Assembly (NCBI GenBank): GCA_964410065.1
Contig: CAYPFO010000006.1
Coordinates: 1 to 64,000 of the forward strand
Source: Serpens sp964410065
GTDB taxonomy: Bacteria; Pseudomonadota; Gammaproteobacteria; Pseudomonadales; Pseudomonadaceae
Direction: 5' to 3'
Length of the DNA: 64,000 nt
Shown: positions 41,584-51,550 of the stretch, piece by piece
Numbering within the stretch: the stretch's first letter is position 1
Layout of the letters: each line of letters begins with the position of its first letter
Made by a program: the position numbers and the translations under genes
Notes under the pieces: model-generated
Databases searched by the model: none
What the model saw: only the letters and a program-made list of their open reading frames with translations
What the model was told of the DNA's origin: nothing

Positions 41584-44285
41584 GATTCGAGCATCTCCAG
41601 CTCGCGGGCACGGCGAATGGCCTGGGTGCGATTGCGTACCTTGAGCTTTGCGTAGATGTTATGCAGGTGCCATTTGACCGTGCCCAGGGCCAGCGACAGT
41701 TGCTGACCTATTTCTTCATTGGACATACCCCTGGCCGCAAGACACATCACATCGAGCTCCCGGGCGGTCAATCCCTCGCTGGGTGCTTCCTGAGCAACCG
41801 GCGCCTGACCGTCCGGCCAAAAGCCCAGCAAGTCGCGTAGAAAGCCTTGCAGCGCCGGGTGCCTTTCTGCAGATTCCAGCTGCAGCAGCATGCCCCGGAC
41901 GGCGTGCCCTTCCTCGATGAATATACTGCGCAAGCCTTCGCGCTCAGCCGTCATCAACACTTGCACCAACAGGCTTTGCGCCCTCTCCTGATAGCCCAGA
42001 CGCTGGTAACTGAGCGCAGCCAGTACATCCAGACGCAGATGCTGCAAGCCATGCCAGCCTTTCTGCAGCTGCCCTCGCAACTGGGCAACTTCATGCAGCG
42101 CTTCGCTGTATTTTCCCCGTTTCAGAAACAGGCGGATACGACTCAAACCCAGGCAAAAAGTCACCGGATTGAAGGTCCGTTGCGCATAACTGGCTGCCAA
42201 CCGGCTCCAGTCGACGCTTTTCAATCGCTGTTCGGCCCGCTTGGTGGCGTCTTCTCCTGGCTCTTGCACGACCAAGGCAATCTCCTCTGCGACCGCCTGC
42301 GCATAGAAGCGCCAGGACTGGTTGCGCGAGGCCAGGTTCTGCATTGTGGCCAAACTGGCCTGTGCTTCCTTGGTGTGTCCCTGGGTGCGTTGCAATCGCG
42401 CCAGGCATAACAGCCCCTGGGCATACAGATCAATCGGATTGATCACGTCCACATGCTTCAGCGCCCAGTGCAACCGCTCTTCCAGGCCGTCGAAACGCCC
42501 CTGGTGATAGGCGATCAAACAGGCACTGATGACGGGCAGAACCATCGCCGGACTGGTCTCGCCAAACCCTGGGGCCATGCGCGCACGCAATTGTTCCGAC
42601 AACTGCTGCGCCTGACGCAGCTGACCCTGCTCCAGGGCCAACAGCACCTCGACGTTGCCGAGTTGCATATCGAGATAGCGGCCTTCCAGGAAGTGGTTGC
42701 GCTGCTGGGCCAGCGCCAGTAACCGACGTGCCTGCTCGGGCTGGCCCAGCATCACCAGAGCCAGCGCACCGATCACCAGCATCGCCACTTCGAGGAAGGC
42801 GGCATGCTGGCCCAGCTGGGCTTCAATTTTTCGGGCCAGGCTGACGCAGACGTCCAGGTCATCCTTTTGCAGGGCCAGCATGGACTTGACCGCCAAGGCG
42901 GCCAGATAGCCTTCGCGCAGGGGAACATCCACCTCGCCGGACCAGCGTGACAACAATTCATCGAGCAAACGATTGGCTTCAGGCAAAGCCTGCTTGGCCG
43001 CCTTATCCCAGACATCGGCCAGTATCAACACCGGGTAACGCTGGGCAATCGCATCGGGAATCTGCAAACGCCAACGGTACAAACGGTTGAGCTGTCCCCG
43101 GTTGATCAGCTCCAGACCGTAGCCATCCACCAGCGCGGCCAGCATCTCCGGGTCCTCGGCCAGGCTGGCATGTTCAATCGCCAGGTTCTGCATACGATGG
43201 TTGGTGAACCAGAGGGATGCATTGAAATGCAGCTGCTTGAATCGTTCGGGGCTCTTCTTCCGCAGCCGGTTACGCAGAAAATCGGCGAACAGATGATGGA
43301 AGCGATACCACTGCCGTTCGCGGTCCAGCGGCACGAGGAACAACTGCCGCACCTCCAGGCTTTCCAACAATACCTGGCCATCGTCACGGCCGGTCAAGGC
43401 ATTGGCCAGCTCACCGCTCAGTTGGCTGGTCACACTCAACGCCAGCAACACATCTTGCAGCTCGGTCGAGAGCTGTTCGAAGACCGAACACAGCAAGTAG
43501 TCGCCCACTGCGGTCTGGTCGCCGGCCGGGATGGTCTGTAGGCCGCTGCCCTGTGGTTGATGGCTCAGCCACAGGCTGGCCAACTGCACACCGATCATCC
43601 AGCCTTCGGTCTGTGCATACAGCGCTTCCACACCTGCCTCATCCAACCGCAGACCCCGATAGCGCAAGTAGTCGCGGGCCTCGTTCGGGTCGAGACGCAG
43701 TTCATCCGGGCCGATATCCAGCAATAGTCCCTTGGCTCTCAGCGTGGCCAGGCTCAGGGCCGGCTGTGTGCGTGCGCCGATTGCCAGCGTAAAGCCACGG
43801 GGCGCTAGCAAGATCAGGCGTCCCAATGCGGCGAGCAATTCCTTATCGCTCACCTGGAAATCATCCAGCACCACCAACAGGGGTTGGGTTAGCCGAGTCA
43901 GATCGACCAGCATGCTCTCCACCACCACCGTTACCGGGGTACTCATCGTGTTGCACAAGTAAGCCAGCGCGTCCTCGCCAAATCCGGGCAGTACGGTTCG
44001 CAACGCCTTGATCAGGCGCATGAGGAAACGCGCGGGATCATCATCCCCGGCGCCCAAAGCCAACCAGGCACAGCTGCTACCCGATCGCTGGGCCATGACC
44101 AACTCGCCCAACGCGGTGCTCTTGCCGAAGCCAGCCGGCGCGCACAGCAAAATCAGCCGCGCCCGGGGATTGGCGGCAAACAAAGCCTGAATACGCGGTC
44201 GCGGTAAATAACCGGCCGACGTAGGCGGGGGCAGCAGCGTGGGGCGCGCAAGGCCTCCTGCAACCGAGCCTGAGACAACATCCAT
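41580..44285 (-). CDS. MalT-type LuxR-family ATP-dependent activator (first of pair)
   Basis: A 901-residue paralogue of the next gene with the same architecture. Walker A CAPAGFGKSTALG is near 51-62 and Walker B LLVVLDDFQVSDK near 134-146. TPR-like helices follow, and the LuxR helix-turn-helix at the end has ELDVMCLAARGMSNEEIGQ and KVRNRTQAIRRAREL. The start has AAAGGGG upstream and diverges from pabB. Two such giants in one coupled operon suggest they act together, perhaps as a hetero-oligomer, on the fil-like genes. Confidence 0.9.
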   Translation of the reverse strand: MDVVSGSVAGGLARPTLLPPPTSAGYLPRPRIQALFAANPRARLILLCAPAGFGKSTALGELVMAQRSGSSCAWLALGAGDDDPARFLMRLIKALRTVLPGFGEDALAYLCNTMSTPVTVVVESMLVDLTRLTQPLLVVLDDFQVSDKELLAALGRLILLAPRGFTLAIGARTQPALSLATLRAKGLLLDIGPDELRLDPNEARDYLRYRGLRLDEAGVEALYAQTEGWMIGVQLASLWLSHQPQGSGLQTIPAGDQTAVGDYLLCSVFEQLSTELQDVLLALSVTSQLSGELANALTGRDDGQVLLESLEVRQLFLVPLDRERQWYRFHHLFADFLRNRLRKKSPERFKQLHFNASLWFTNHRMQNLAIEHASLAEDPEMLAALVDGYGLELINRGQLNRLYRWRLQIPDAIAQRYPVLILADVWDKAAKQALPEANRLLDELLSRWSGEVDVPLREGYLAALAVKSMLALQKDDLDVCVSLARKIEAQLGQHAAFLEVAMLVIGALALVMLGQPEQARRLLALAQQRNHFLEGRYLDMQLGNVEVLLALEQGQLRQAQQLSEQLRARMAPGFGETSPAMVLPVISACLIAYHQGRFDGLEERLHWALKHVDVINPIDLYAQGLLCLARLQRTQGHTKEAQASLATMQNLASRNQSWRFYAQAVAEEIALVVQEPGEDATKRAEQRLKSVDWSRLAASYAQRTFNPVTFCLGLSRIRLFLKRGKYSEALHEVAQLRGQLQKGWHGLQHLRLDVLAALSYQRLGYQERAQSLLVQVLMTAEREGLRSIFIEEGHAVRGMLLQLESAERHPALQGFLRDLLGFWPDGQAPVAQEAPSEGLTARELDVMCLAARGMSNEEIGQQLSLALGTVKWHLHNIYAKLKVRNRTQAIRRARELEMLES

Positions 44286-44442
44286 GATAAAACCCCTTTA
44301 TATTTATCGTTATGCCCGGATTCGAATCCGCAGGGTGTCCACATATTTACCAGCCCCGCCGGAAGGGGGCAAATCTGGCAGGACTCTAGGCTGAACCAGC
44401 CTTACGGAATACAATCGCCTTCACATAAACAGACGGTTTCCG

Positions 44443-45786
44443 ATGTCAACCTGTAGCTGCCACCCCCTCCCCTATCACGCTGATCCGGCTCATTACTTCG
44501 CGATCGTGCGCAACGCTCCTGGTGCCGTGCTGCTTGATAGCGGCAGGCCCGCCGCCGAGCGAGGACGCTATGATCTGCTCTCCGCCTGGCCAATGGCACA
44601 GCTGACAGCAGCCGCTGGCGAAGCCGCCAACGCCTTTTTCCAGCGCCTGCGCAATGCGTTGAGTCTGCTGGGTCCGAGCGAAGCACCCGCCGAGAACCCT
44701 CTGCCTTTTGTCGGCGGCCTGATCGGCTATCTGTCCTATGATTTCGGCCGGCGCCTGGAGCAAGTACCGACCGCTGCCCTTGATGACCTGTTCCTGCCGG
44801 ACGCCCAATTTGGCCTGTACGCCTGGGCGCTGATCAGCGATCACCAGCTCCAGCGTAGCCAGTTGGTGTTCCATCCGCGACTGGATGAGGCCGAGCGCCA
44901 GCGCCTGATCCGCCTGTTCAGCCAGCCGGCACTGGTACGCGAAGACATGCCCTTCCGGCTAGCCGCTCCGTTTCAAGCGGACATCAGCGCCGCTACCTAC
45001 GAGGCGGCCATTCACCGTATCCAGGCCTATATCCAGGCCGGCGATTGCTATCAGGTCAACTTCGCCCAGCGTTTTCGTGCCGCCTGCAGCGGCGACGCCT
45101 GGCACGCCTATCAAGCATTGCGAGCGGCCTGCCCGACACCCTTTGCCGGTTTCCTGCAACTCCCTGGAGCGAGCATCCTCAGCCTGTCGCCCGAACGATT
45201 TCTACGCGTTCACGACAACCAGGTGGAAACCCGACCGATCAAAGGCACTCGCCCACGTGATGCTTCGCCGGAAGAAGATCGCCGTCAGGCCGAAGCCCTG
45301 CTGGCCAGCCCCAAGGACCGCGCAGAAAACCTGATGATTGTCGACCTGCTGCGCAATGACCTGGGCCGCAGCTGCCGCATCGGCTCGGTGCGCGTGCCCG
45401 AACTGTTTGCGCTGGAGAGTTACCCGAACGTGCATCATCTGGTCAGCAGCGTGACCGGCGAACTGGACGCTCACAAGGATGCATTGGATCTGCTGGCCGG
45501 CAGTTTTCCCGGCGGCTCGATCACCGGCGCCCCCAAGGTACGCGCCATGCAAATCATCGATGAGCTGGAACCGACCCGCCGCGCGCTCTATTGCGGCTCG
45601 CTGCTGTACCTGGATGTGCGGGGAGAAATGGACAGCTCGATCGCCATCCGCAGCCTGCTGGTCAAGGACGGCGGGATTGCCTGCTGGGGTGGTGGCGGCA
45701 TCGTCATGGATTCCGACTGGCAAGCCGAATATCAGGAGTCCATCACCAAGGTGCGCGTCCTGATGGAAACCCTGCAAGCGCTGTAA
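44443..45786 (+). CDS. pabB: PabB, aminodeoxychorismate synthase component I
   Basis: A 447-residue chorismate-utilising enzyme that makes 4-amino-4-deoxychorismate for folate, with PabA supplying ammonia. The conserved core has QVNFAQRF, RPIKGTRPRDAS (the PIKGT lysine of the PabB group), DLLRNDLGRSC, FPGGSITGAPKVRAM and YCGSLLYLDVRGEMDSSIAIRSL. The PIKGT motif separates it from TrpE. Alone on the + strand, divergent from the MalT-like pair; no strong ribosome site. Confidence 0.94.
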   Translation: MSTCSCHPLPYHADPAHYFAIVRNAPGAVLLDSGRPAAERGRYDLLSAWPMAQLTAAAGEAANAFFQRLRNALSLLGPSEAPAENPLPFVGGLIGYLSYDFGRRLEQVPTAALDDLFLPDAQFGLYAWALISDHQLQRSQLVFHPRLDEAERQRLIRLFSQPALVREDMPFRLAAPFQADISAATYEAAIHRIQAYIQAGDCYQVNFAQRFRAACSGDAWHAYQALRAACPTPFAGFLQLPGASILSLSPERFLRVHDNQVETRPIKGTRPRDASPEEDRRQAEALLASPKDRAENLMIVDLLRNDLGRSCRIGSVRVPELFALESYPNVHHLVSSVTGELDAHKDALDLLAGSFPGGSITGAPKVRAMQIIDELEPTRRALYCGSLLYLDVRGEMDSSIAIRSLLVKDGGIACWGGGGIVMDSDWQAEYQESITKVRVLMETLQAL

Positions 45787-46017
45787 TCATGCCCTGGACT
45801 CGTTGGTGTGGGCCCGGGTTTTTCGCTGCCTCCGGAGGTTGTCTGGCACGATAGCGAGGGAGCTGAACGCCACTTGCCGGTATAAAACCGGCCCCACACA
45901 TTCACCAACGGTCACGTCATTAGGTCGCAAATGTGATGGCTCTTGTCGAAAGCGGCTCGGCAGGGGCGCACTGCTTGCTTAAACTGCGCCCCTGCTTCGC
46001 TTTCACAAAGGACTCGC
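45787..46017. other. pabB to SMC-operon gap with a REP-like half-site
   Basis: This 231-base gap contains CCGGTATAAAACCGGCCCCACA (about 45878-45899), which resembles one arm of the REP elements found elsewhere in the window. It should also hold the promoter of the downstream SMC operon; no promoter stands out. Together with the REP pair at 52377 it brackets the four-gene block. Confidence 0.4.
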
Positions 46018-49000
46018 ATGCCCAGCCTGAATCGCCTCATTCTGATCAACACCCACCTCAAGGGTGTCGTTGAGCTGGTCGTGGACGACCACACCAATAT
46101 CTGCGGGACCAACGCCTCGGGTAAAACCACCCTGCAGCGCCTGGTGCCGGTGTTCTACGGCGAGTACCCCAGCCGCGTCGTACCCGCCACCCGCGACAGC
46201 TTCGAGCGCTGGTACCTGCCCACCGAGCAGAGCTTCATCATCTACGAATATGAGCGCATGGACGGCGAGCCCTGCCAGGCGATCCTCGCCACCAGCAGCG
46301 ACGGCCGGGGCGTGGATTACCGTCTGGTACAGAAAGGCTTCGAATTGGAGGACTACACCCGCAGCCGCCAAGGTGACAGCATCGTCTGCCGCACCATGAA
46401 CGAGCTGGGGCGCCACTTCCGCCAGCTCAACGTACCGGTCAGCAACCAGCTCAATACTCGCCAGTACCGGGCAATCATCCAGAACGACCGCACCCTGCTG
46501 TCCAGCGACAGTCAGCGCAGCGAACTGCGCCAACTGGCCCGCCAGTTTTCTCTGTGCAGCGGCGAACACAGCCTGCGCCACATCGAAAAGCTGGTGCGCG
46601 CCGTGCATTCGCGCGAAGGCAAGATGGAAACCATCAAGTCGATGGTCGCCGCCATCCTCGAAGAAGACGGCGTAGCACCGCCCACCACTCACCTCAGTTC
46701 GCAGAAAGTCGAGGACTGGATTCGCGACAGCCAACTGATCCAGGGCTTCGCCGACCTGCGCCCGGAATTCGCCCGCCTGGAGCGCGACTTCCAGGAACTG
46801 CAGACCTGCGAAGCGCGCCTCAGCGGCCTGCTGCAGGCTTTCCGCACTGACGAGCCCCTGCTCTTCGCCCGCCAGGAAACCCTGAAGAGCGAACTGGAAC
46901 AGCTCGGCTTCGAGCTCAAGCGCCTGGAGGATGACTGGAAGGATCAGCGTGATGCCCTGAGCTTGGAACTGTCCCAGGTCCAGGCCCGGGTCAAAAGCGA
47001 CGAAGAACAGCTCAACCATATCGAGGAGCAGTACCAGCAGTACCTGGATTCCGACATCGACCAGGCCAAGGCCGATCTGGAGAAGCTCGACGGTTGGAAG
47101 CTGGACCTGGACAACCTCAAGGAACGCCTGCGTCTGCTCACCGAACAGCACGCCGACGTGCAGAACGCCTACCTCGAACGCAAGCAGATCATCCAGGAGC
47201 GTCAGCAGGAAGCTCTGGATCGCCTGCATGAACAGGAGGGCAAGGTCCGCGACGAACTGGCCACGCGCAGCCAGCAGAAAAACGATGCCCTCAGCCAGCT
47301 GGACAAATCCTTTGCCAACCGCCGCCAGGAAAGCGAGGCCGCGTACCGCGAGCAGAAACACGCCCGCGAACTGGAGCGCAAGGATCACGAACAGCGCATC
47401 AACCAGTTCGGCTATAGCGAAGAAGAGAGCCGCAGCCTGGATGTCTTCGACCGCCGCCTGGAAGAAGCGGACGAGAAGCGCGACGCCGCCAGCCAGCACG
47501 TCGAGACCCTGACCCAGCAGGAGCGCCACTTGCTGCGCCAGCGCGAGGAGCTTGCCCAGCAGCACCAGCAGGCCGCCCGCATGGTGGCCGAACGCGAGCA
47601 GGAAAAGCTCGCCGCCGAACGGCTGCTCTACCCCGGCCAGCACACCCTGTTGGAATTCCTGCGCCGCGAACAGCCGGGCTGGGAACAGCGCCTGGGCAAG
47701 CTGATCGAGCCAGCTCTGCTGCAACGCACCGACCTCAAGCCCGCGCTCAGCGAGAACCCGTCCGACAGCTTCCACGGCCTGCGCCTGGACCTGGCCATGC
47801 TGCCCACCCCCGAGCACGCTTCGGACGAAGCCGCCCTGCGCGCCCGGGTGCAGCTGGTCGATGAAAACCTGCAGGCGGTCCGTAACCAGCAGGAAGCCCT
47901 TGAAAGCCAACTGGCTGAGCAGACGGCTTCTCTGGATGACCTCAATATCCGTTTGGTACAGGCGCGCACCGAACAGCAGCGCTGCAAGGACGACCACCAG
48001 CGCCTGCGCGCGGAGCGCACCGCCCTGAAAGAACGGCTGGATGGCGCCTTGGCCGAGCGCCGCCTGGACGCCCGTAAGCAACTGCGTGCGCTGGATGAGA
48101 GCCTGGCCCGCCTGACGGCGGAACATGATCAATTGCTGGCCGATCTGGGCGAACAGCACCAAGAGGCGCGCCTGGAAGCCTCCGCCCACTGGCAGCAGGT
48201 GATCCAGGATCTGGAACAGCGTCTGGCACTGCTGCGCGGTCAGATGGATGAGCAGCGCGCACAGGGCAAGACCGAGCTGGCCGCCTGCGAAAGCTGGTAC
48301 CGGAACGAGCTGAAATCCCGTGGCGTCGACGAAACCCAGCTGATCGAGTTGAAGAACGGCATTCGCCAACGCGAACAGCGCATCCGCGAAACCGAAGCCC
48401 TGCGCTCGGACGTACACCGCTACGAAGAGTGGTACGCGGTCACCTGGCTCAAGCGCAAGCCGCAGTTGCAAGACGACCTGATGGCCCGCAAGGCCGAAGC
48501 TGGCGATCTCAAGCAACAGTTGGACGCGGCCACCCAGGCCTACAAGACCCAGCGCGATCACCTGGAGCAGCAACGCAAGCAGGGTCTGCAGCGCCAAGGC
48601 CAGATCAGCGAACAGCTGGACCTGCTCAAAGGCCTGCTGCGCCGCCTGGGCGACTGCAAGCTGCCCCGTGATGGGCAGACGCCGGAAGGTGAACTGGACG
48701 AGCGTCTGCGTCTTGGCCAGGAATTACTGCACAGCCGAGAATCGCTGATGACCACCATCAAGCAGCACGTGGACCGTTTCGACAGTTTGCTGGCCGGCAA
48801 GAGCGGCTCCAGCCTTACGGAAACCTGGGAGCGTGGCCGCGAGGAATGCACGCTGGTCAGCGAACGCGGCGTGCCGACCCTGGACTACCGTCGCCTGGTG
48901 CCCATCCTGGCCCAGTTGCTCAACGAACTGGTGCCACAGAGCATCAAAGGCCTCTTGGAACAGGGGCGTATCTTCGGCAAGGACCTGTTCGATTATTTCG

Positions 49001-49692
49001 ACGTGCTCGCCGACATCGACAAGCGCATCGCCAGTCAGAGCGCACGCATCACCCGCGAAGTCAGCGACGAGCTGTTCCTCGATGGGGTGTCCAACTCCGC
49101 CGTCACTATTCGCTCGCGCATCACCGAGTTGGAATTCTGGCCGGAGCTGCGCAGCTTCGTAGGTGCCTACCGCGAGTGGCAGGACAGCGGCTTCGCCGAG
49201 CTGCCCGGCGAGGACTACACCGGCAGCATGCGCCGCGCCCTGGAAGTGCTCGGCCGCTCGGCGCTGACCAACGGCATCGCCGGCCTGCTGGAAATCGAGC
49301 TGCGCCTGCGCGAGGGCAACAGCGACCTGGTGATCCGCACCGACCGCCAGCTCAACGAATCCTCCAGCCACGGCATGGCCTACCTGATCCTCTGCAAGTT
49401 CCTGCTGGCCTTCACCCGCCTGCTGCGCGGCGACGCGCCGGCGATGATCCACTGGCCGATCGACGAGCTGGGCACCCTGCACCACAACAACGTGAAGAAG
49501 ATCTTCGACGCCTGCACCAGCAACCGCATCCGCATCCTCGCCGCCTTCCCCAACCCGGATTCCGAGGTGCTGTCGCTGTTCAGCAACCGCTACATCGTCA
49601 ACAAGCAGACCCGCCAGCTGCAGGTGGTCAAGCCGCGCCTGGACGTGATCGGCGAGCGCCTGAAGGCCCGCCAGACCGAGGAGACCGTCTGA
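46018..49692 (+). CDS. SMC-like ATPase of an MksBEFG/Wadjet-type complex (MksB/JetC-like)
   Basis: A 1224-residue SMC-family protein. The N-terminal head has Walker A GTNASGKTT at 30-38. From about 220 to 1000 the sequence is charged heptad coiled coil interrupted in the middle by a less charged hinge-like region (about 560-640). The C-terminal head has LNESSSHGM (1112-1120) in the signature position and Walker B MIHWPIDE (1143-1150). That design fits MukB/MksB/JetC condensins, which extrude DNA loops, rather than RecN or SbcC. The ATG follows AAAGGACTCGC; an earlier in-frame start has no ribosome site. It leads an operon with MukE-like, MukF-like and Toprim genes. Confidence 0.85.
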   Translation: MPSLNRLILINTHLKGVVELVVDDHTNICGTNASGKTTLQRLVPVFYGEYPSRVVPATRDSFERWYLPTEQSFIIYEYERMDGEPCQAILATSSDGRGVDYRLVQKGFELEDYTRSRQGDSIVCRTMNELGRHFRQLNVPVSNQLNTRQYRAIIQNDRTLLSSDSQRSELRQLARQFSLCSGEHSLRHIEKLVRAVHSREGKMETIKSMVAAILEEDGVAPPTTHLSSQKVEDWIRDSQLIQGFADLRPEFARLERDFQELQTCEARLSGLLQAFRTDEPLLFARQETLKSELEQLGFELKRLEDDWKDQRDALSLELSQVQARVKSDEEQLNHIEEQYQQYLDSDIDQAKADLEKLDGWKLDLDNLKERLRLLTEQHADVQNAYLERKQIIQERQQEALDRLHEQEGKVRDELATRSQQKNDALSQLDKSFANRRQESEAAYREQKHARELERKDHEQRINQFGYSEEESRSLDVFDRRLEEADEKRDAASQHVETLTQQERHLLRQREELAQQHQQAARMVAEREQEKLAAERLLYPGQHTLLEFLRREQPGWEQRLGKLIEPALLQRTDLKPALSENPSDSFHGLRLDLAMLPTPEHASDEAALRARVQLVDENLQAVRNQQEALESQLAEQTASLDDLNIRLVQARTEQQRCKDDHQRLRAERTALKERLDGALAERRLDARKQLRALDESLARLTAEHDQLLADLGEQHQEARLEASAHWQQVIQDLEQRLALLRGQMDEQRAQGKTELAACESWYRNELKSRGVDETQLIELKNGIRQREQRIRETEALRSDVHRYEEWYAVTWLKRKPQLQDDLMARKAEAGDLKQQLDAATQAYKTQRDHLEQQRKQGLQRQGQISEQLDLLKGLLRRLGDCKLPRDGQTPEGELDERLRLGQELLHSRESLMTTIKQHVDRFDSLLAGKSGSSLTETWERGREECTLVSERGVPTLDYRRLVPILAQLLNELVPQSIKGLLEQGRIFGKDLFDYFDVLADIDKRIASQSARITREVSDELFLDGVSNSAVTIRSRITELEFWPELRSFVGAYREWQDSGFAELPGEDYTGSMRRALEVLGRSALTNGIAGLLEIELRLREGNSDLVIRTDRQLNESSSHGMAYLILCKFLLAFTRLLRGDAPAMIHWPIDELGTLHHNNVKKIFDACTSNRIRILAAFPNPDSEVLSLFSNRYIVNKQTRQLQVVKPRLDVIGERLKARQTEETV

Positions 49693-50333
49693 TGCTTTCC
49701 AATAAGGGACAGGTCATTGAATGCCTGCTGCAAGGCGCCTTTATCTGCCGCACCACCGACGAGGACGGCTGGCGCTTCCTGAAAAACCCGGCCAACCGTG
49801 AACAGGTCGACGACTACTTGAACACCCTCAACCGTGTGGTGGCCAGTGTGGGCAGCGGCGCCGAGGCGGAAGTTTTCTATTGCGCCTACCGTCAGTTGGG
49901 CGAGAACCAACGCAAAGTGGTGGGCCAGCAGTTCCGCGACGTCTGCAATGCCCTCACCCCGCTGGTTGAATGGCTGCTGCTGGTGCAGGAAGCCAGCTCG
50001 CAGGATGCACCGCTCACCGAAGGTAGCCCGATTCGCCTGAACGAGTTGCAGGGTATCGTCGAGGACACCCCGGCATTTCGCGAGCAACTGGCGCGCATCA
50101 GCCACTACCGCTTTTTCGGCTCCACCAGCAGCAGCGTCGACATGCAGATCAAGCAGGTGTTCAAGAAACTTTGCGAGCAGGGTTACCTGGTGCGCCCCAA
50201 CCCGGAAAAACAGATCTACATCGGCACCGGCAAGCTGGATTACCTCTATGAGGTGATCCGCTTCATCGACGAGGCCGAAGGCCTGGCGCTGGAGGATCGC
50301 GCCGAGGCCGCCAGCCAGAGCAGCCTGCTATGA
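49692..50333 (+). CDS. MksE/MukE-like condensin subunit (JetB-like)
   Basis: A 213-residue protein beginning MLSNKGQVIECLLQGAFICR, with a pair of predicted winged helices (VEWLLLVQEASSQ and SVDMQIKQVFKKLCEQGYLVRP). It overlaps the SMC stop as TGATG. Size, fold impression and position between the SMC and the larger kleisin-like protein match MukE-type KITE subunits, which bind the kleisin centre and DNA. Sequence similarity to E. coli MukE is not obvious by eye, so the call rests mostly on operon architecture. Confidence 0.7.
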   Translation: MLSNKGQVIECLLQGAFICRTTDEDGWRFLKNPANREQVDDYLNTLNRVVASVGSGAEAEVFYCAYRQLGENQRKVVGQQFRDVCNALTPLVEWLLLVQEASSQDAPLTEGSPIRLNELQGIVEDTPAFREQLARISHYRFFGSTSSSVDMQIKQVFKKLCEQGYLVRPNPEKQIYIGTGKLDYLYEVIRFIDEAEGLALEDRAEAASQSSLL

Positions 50334-51550
50334 GCGGCAATCTGCACCAGGCCGGCGTGCGATTCCTGCGCCAACTGGGCCGGCACGCCGAGCCCATCAT
50401 GGATGCTTATCTGGCTGGTTCCATCAGCGATGAAGCGCTGGAGCCGGGTGTGCAGGAACGGCTGGTCAAGGATGGTGTGCTTTACCGCCCAGAACCCGGT
50501 GCCGACCTGCACCTGCGGCGCACCGTGCGCGCCCTGCTGGAAGAGGCCCTCAAGGACGACCGCAACCGGCAGATCGACGCCAACACCGGCGCCACCCTGA
50601 GTACCTTCAAGACCCTGGCCGCTCACTACACCGAAGCCCGCCACCAGGGCGACTTCGCCGCCGCCGACGCCTACCTGGCCGATCTGCGCGAACACGTTTA
50701 CAGCTTTTGCGAAAGCCTGACCCACAGCATCCGCATACTGTGGAGCCGCATCAACAACGAGTTCGGCTACGTGGGCAGCCTGGGCGCCAAGATCCGCGAG
50801 AACGAATTGGCGCAAACCCAGGTCAGCGAGCTGCTGGTCGGCCTGGAGCTGATCGACTTCCAGAACCTGGCCGACACCGCAGGCGACCTGCGCGAACTTC
50901 GCCGTCTACTGGTCACCAGCCTGCAGCGCAGCGTCAGCGACAGCTATCTGGAACTGGGCGTGGTGCAGGGCCGCCTGCTCGACTTGCTGGGCCGCTTTCG
51001 CAAGGTCCAGGGCCGTACCCGTCTGCTGCGCGGCTGGAGCCTGCACATGGAGCAGCAACCCGACTATCAGCCTGGCCAGCACACCGCCCTGCCGCAAATG
51101 CCCCAATTGCTCAACCGCGCCGAGTCCCTGCTCACAGCCGCCGCTGTGGACATTCATGACAGTGTCTTGGAAGCCGACCTGCTGGCCCTGGCGGCACAGG
51201 TACGCGCCCAACGCGAAGAGCGCCCGCTGGTAGCGTTGCCGGAAGCCGGCGAGCTGACCTTGGGTGCGGTGGAAAGCTTTGAGGTTGAGGCTAGCCCGAT
51301 ACAGGACGCGGTTCAGAATTACCTCTGCCAGGTCATCGAGAGCGGCCAGCCGATTTCGGCGCTGACTTGGCGTGCGGAACAGCGCCTGCCTTGGGACGAG
51401 GAAACCTGGCTGTATCAGGTCATCGGCGGCTACGAGGCCCTGCCCGATGAACAGAAGGACTACTTCGAACTGCTGGCCGATGGCGAGAATCACCCCGTGT
51501 TCAGCGGCAACTACATCGTGCGGGATCTATCGTTGTGTCTGTCCGCCTAG
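50330..51550 (+). CDS. MksF/MukF-like kleisin subunit (JetA-like)
   Basis: A 406-residue, largely helical protein with an N-terminal winged-helix-like part and a helical middle (RELRRLLVTSLQRSVSDSYLEL). An acidic linker-like segment follows near 305-325. A C-terminal small domain (QDAVQNYLCQVIESGQPISALTWRA) could be the cap that binds the SMC head. It overlaps the MksE-like gene by ATGA and the nuclease gene by 16 bases. The kleisin call is by position and length (MukF 440, MksF about 430 to 500). Confidence 0.68.
   Translation: MSGNLHQAGVRFLRQLGRHAEPIMDAYLAGSISDEALEPGVQERLVKDGVLYRPEPGADLHLRRTVRALLEEALKDDRNRQIDANTGATLSTFKTLAAHYTEARHQGDFAAADAYLADLREHVYSFCESLTHSIRILWSRINNEFGYVGSLGAKIRENELAQTQVSELLVGLELIDFQNLADTAGDLRELRRLLVTSLQRSVSDSYLELGVVQGRLLDLLGRFRKVQGRTRLLRGWSLHMEQQPDYQPGQHTALPQMPQLLNRAESLLTAAAVDIHDSVLEADLLALAAQVRAQREERPLVALPEAGELTLGAVESFEVEASPIQDAVQNYLCQVIESGQPISALTWRAEQRLPWDEETWLYQVIGGYEALPDEQKDYFELLADGENHPVFSGNYIVRDLSLCLSA

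Noticed and set aside
46003..48597. 864-codon open frame on the minus strand opposite the SMC gene
   Set aside because: It is the antisense shadow of a GC-rich coiled-coil gene; composition (long Leu/Val/Ala/Gly runs) and lack of a ribosome site argue against a gene.
46018..49692. Classification of the SMC gene as SbcC or RecN
   Set aside because: There is no SbcD partner, and the MukE-, kleisin- and Toprim-like partners point to the Muk/Mks/Jet group.
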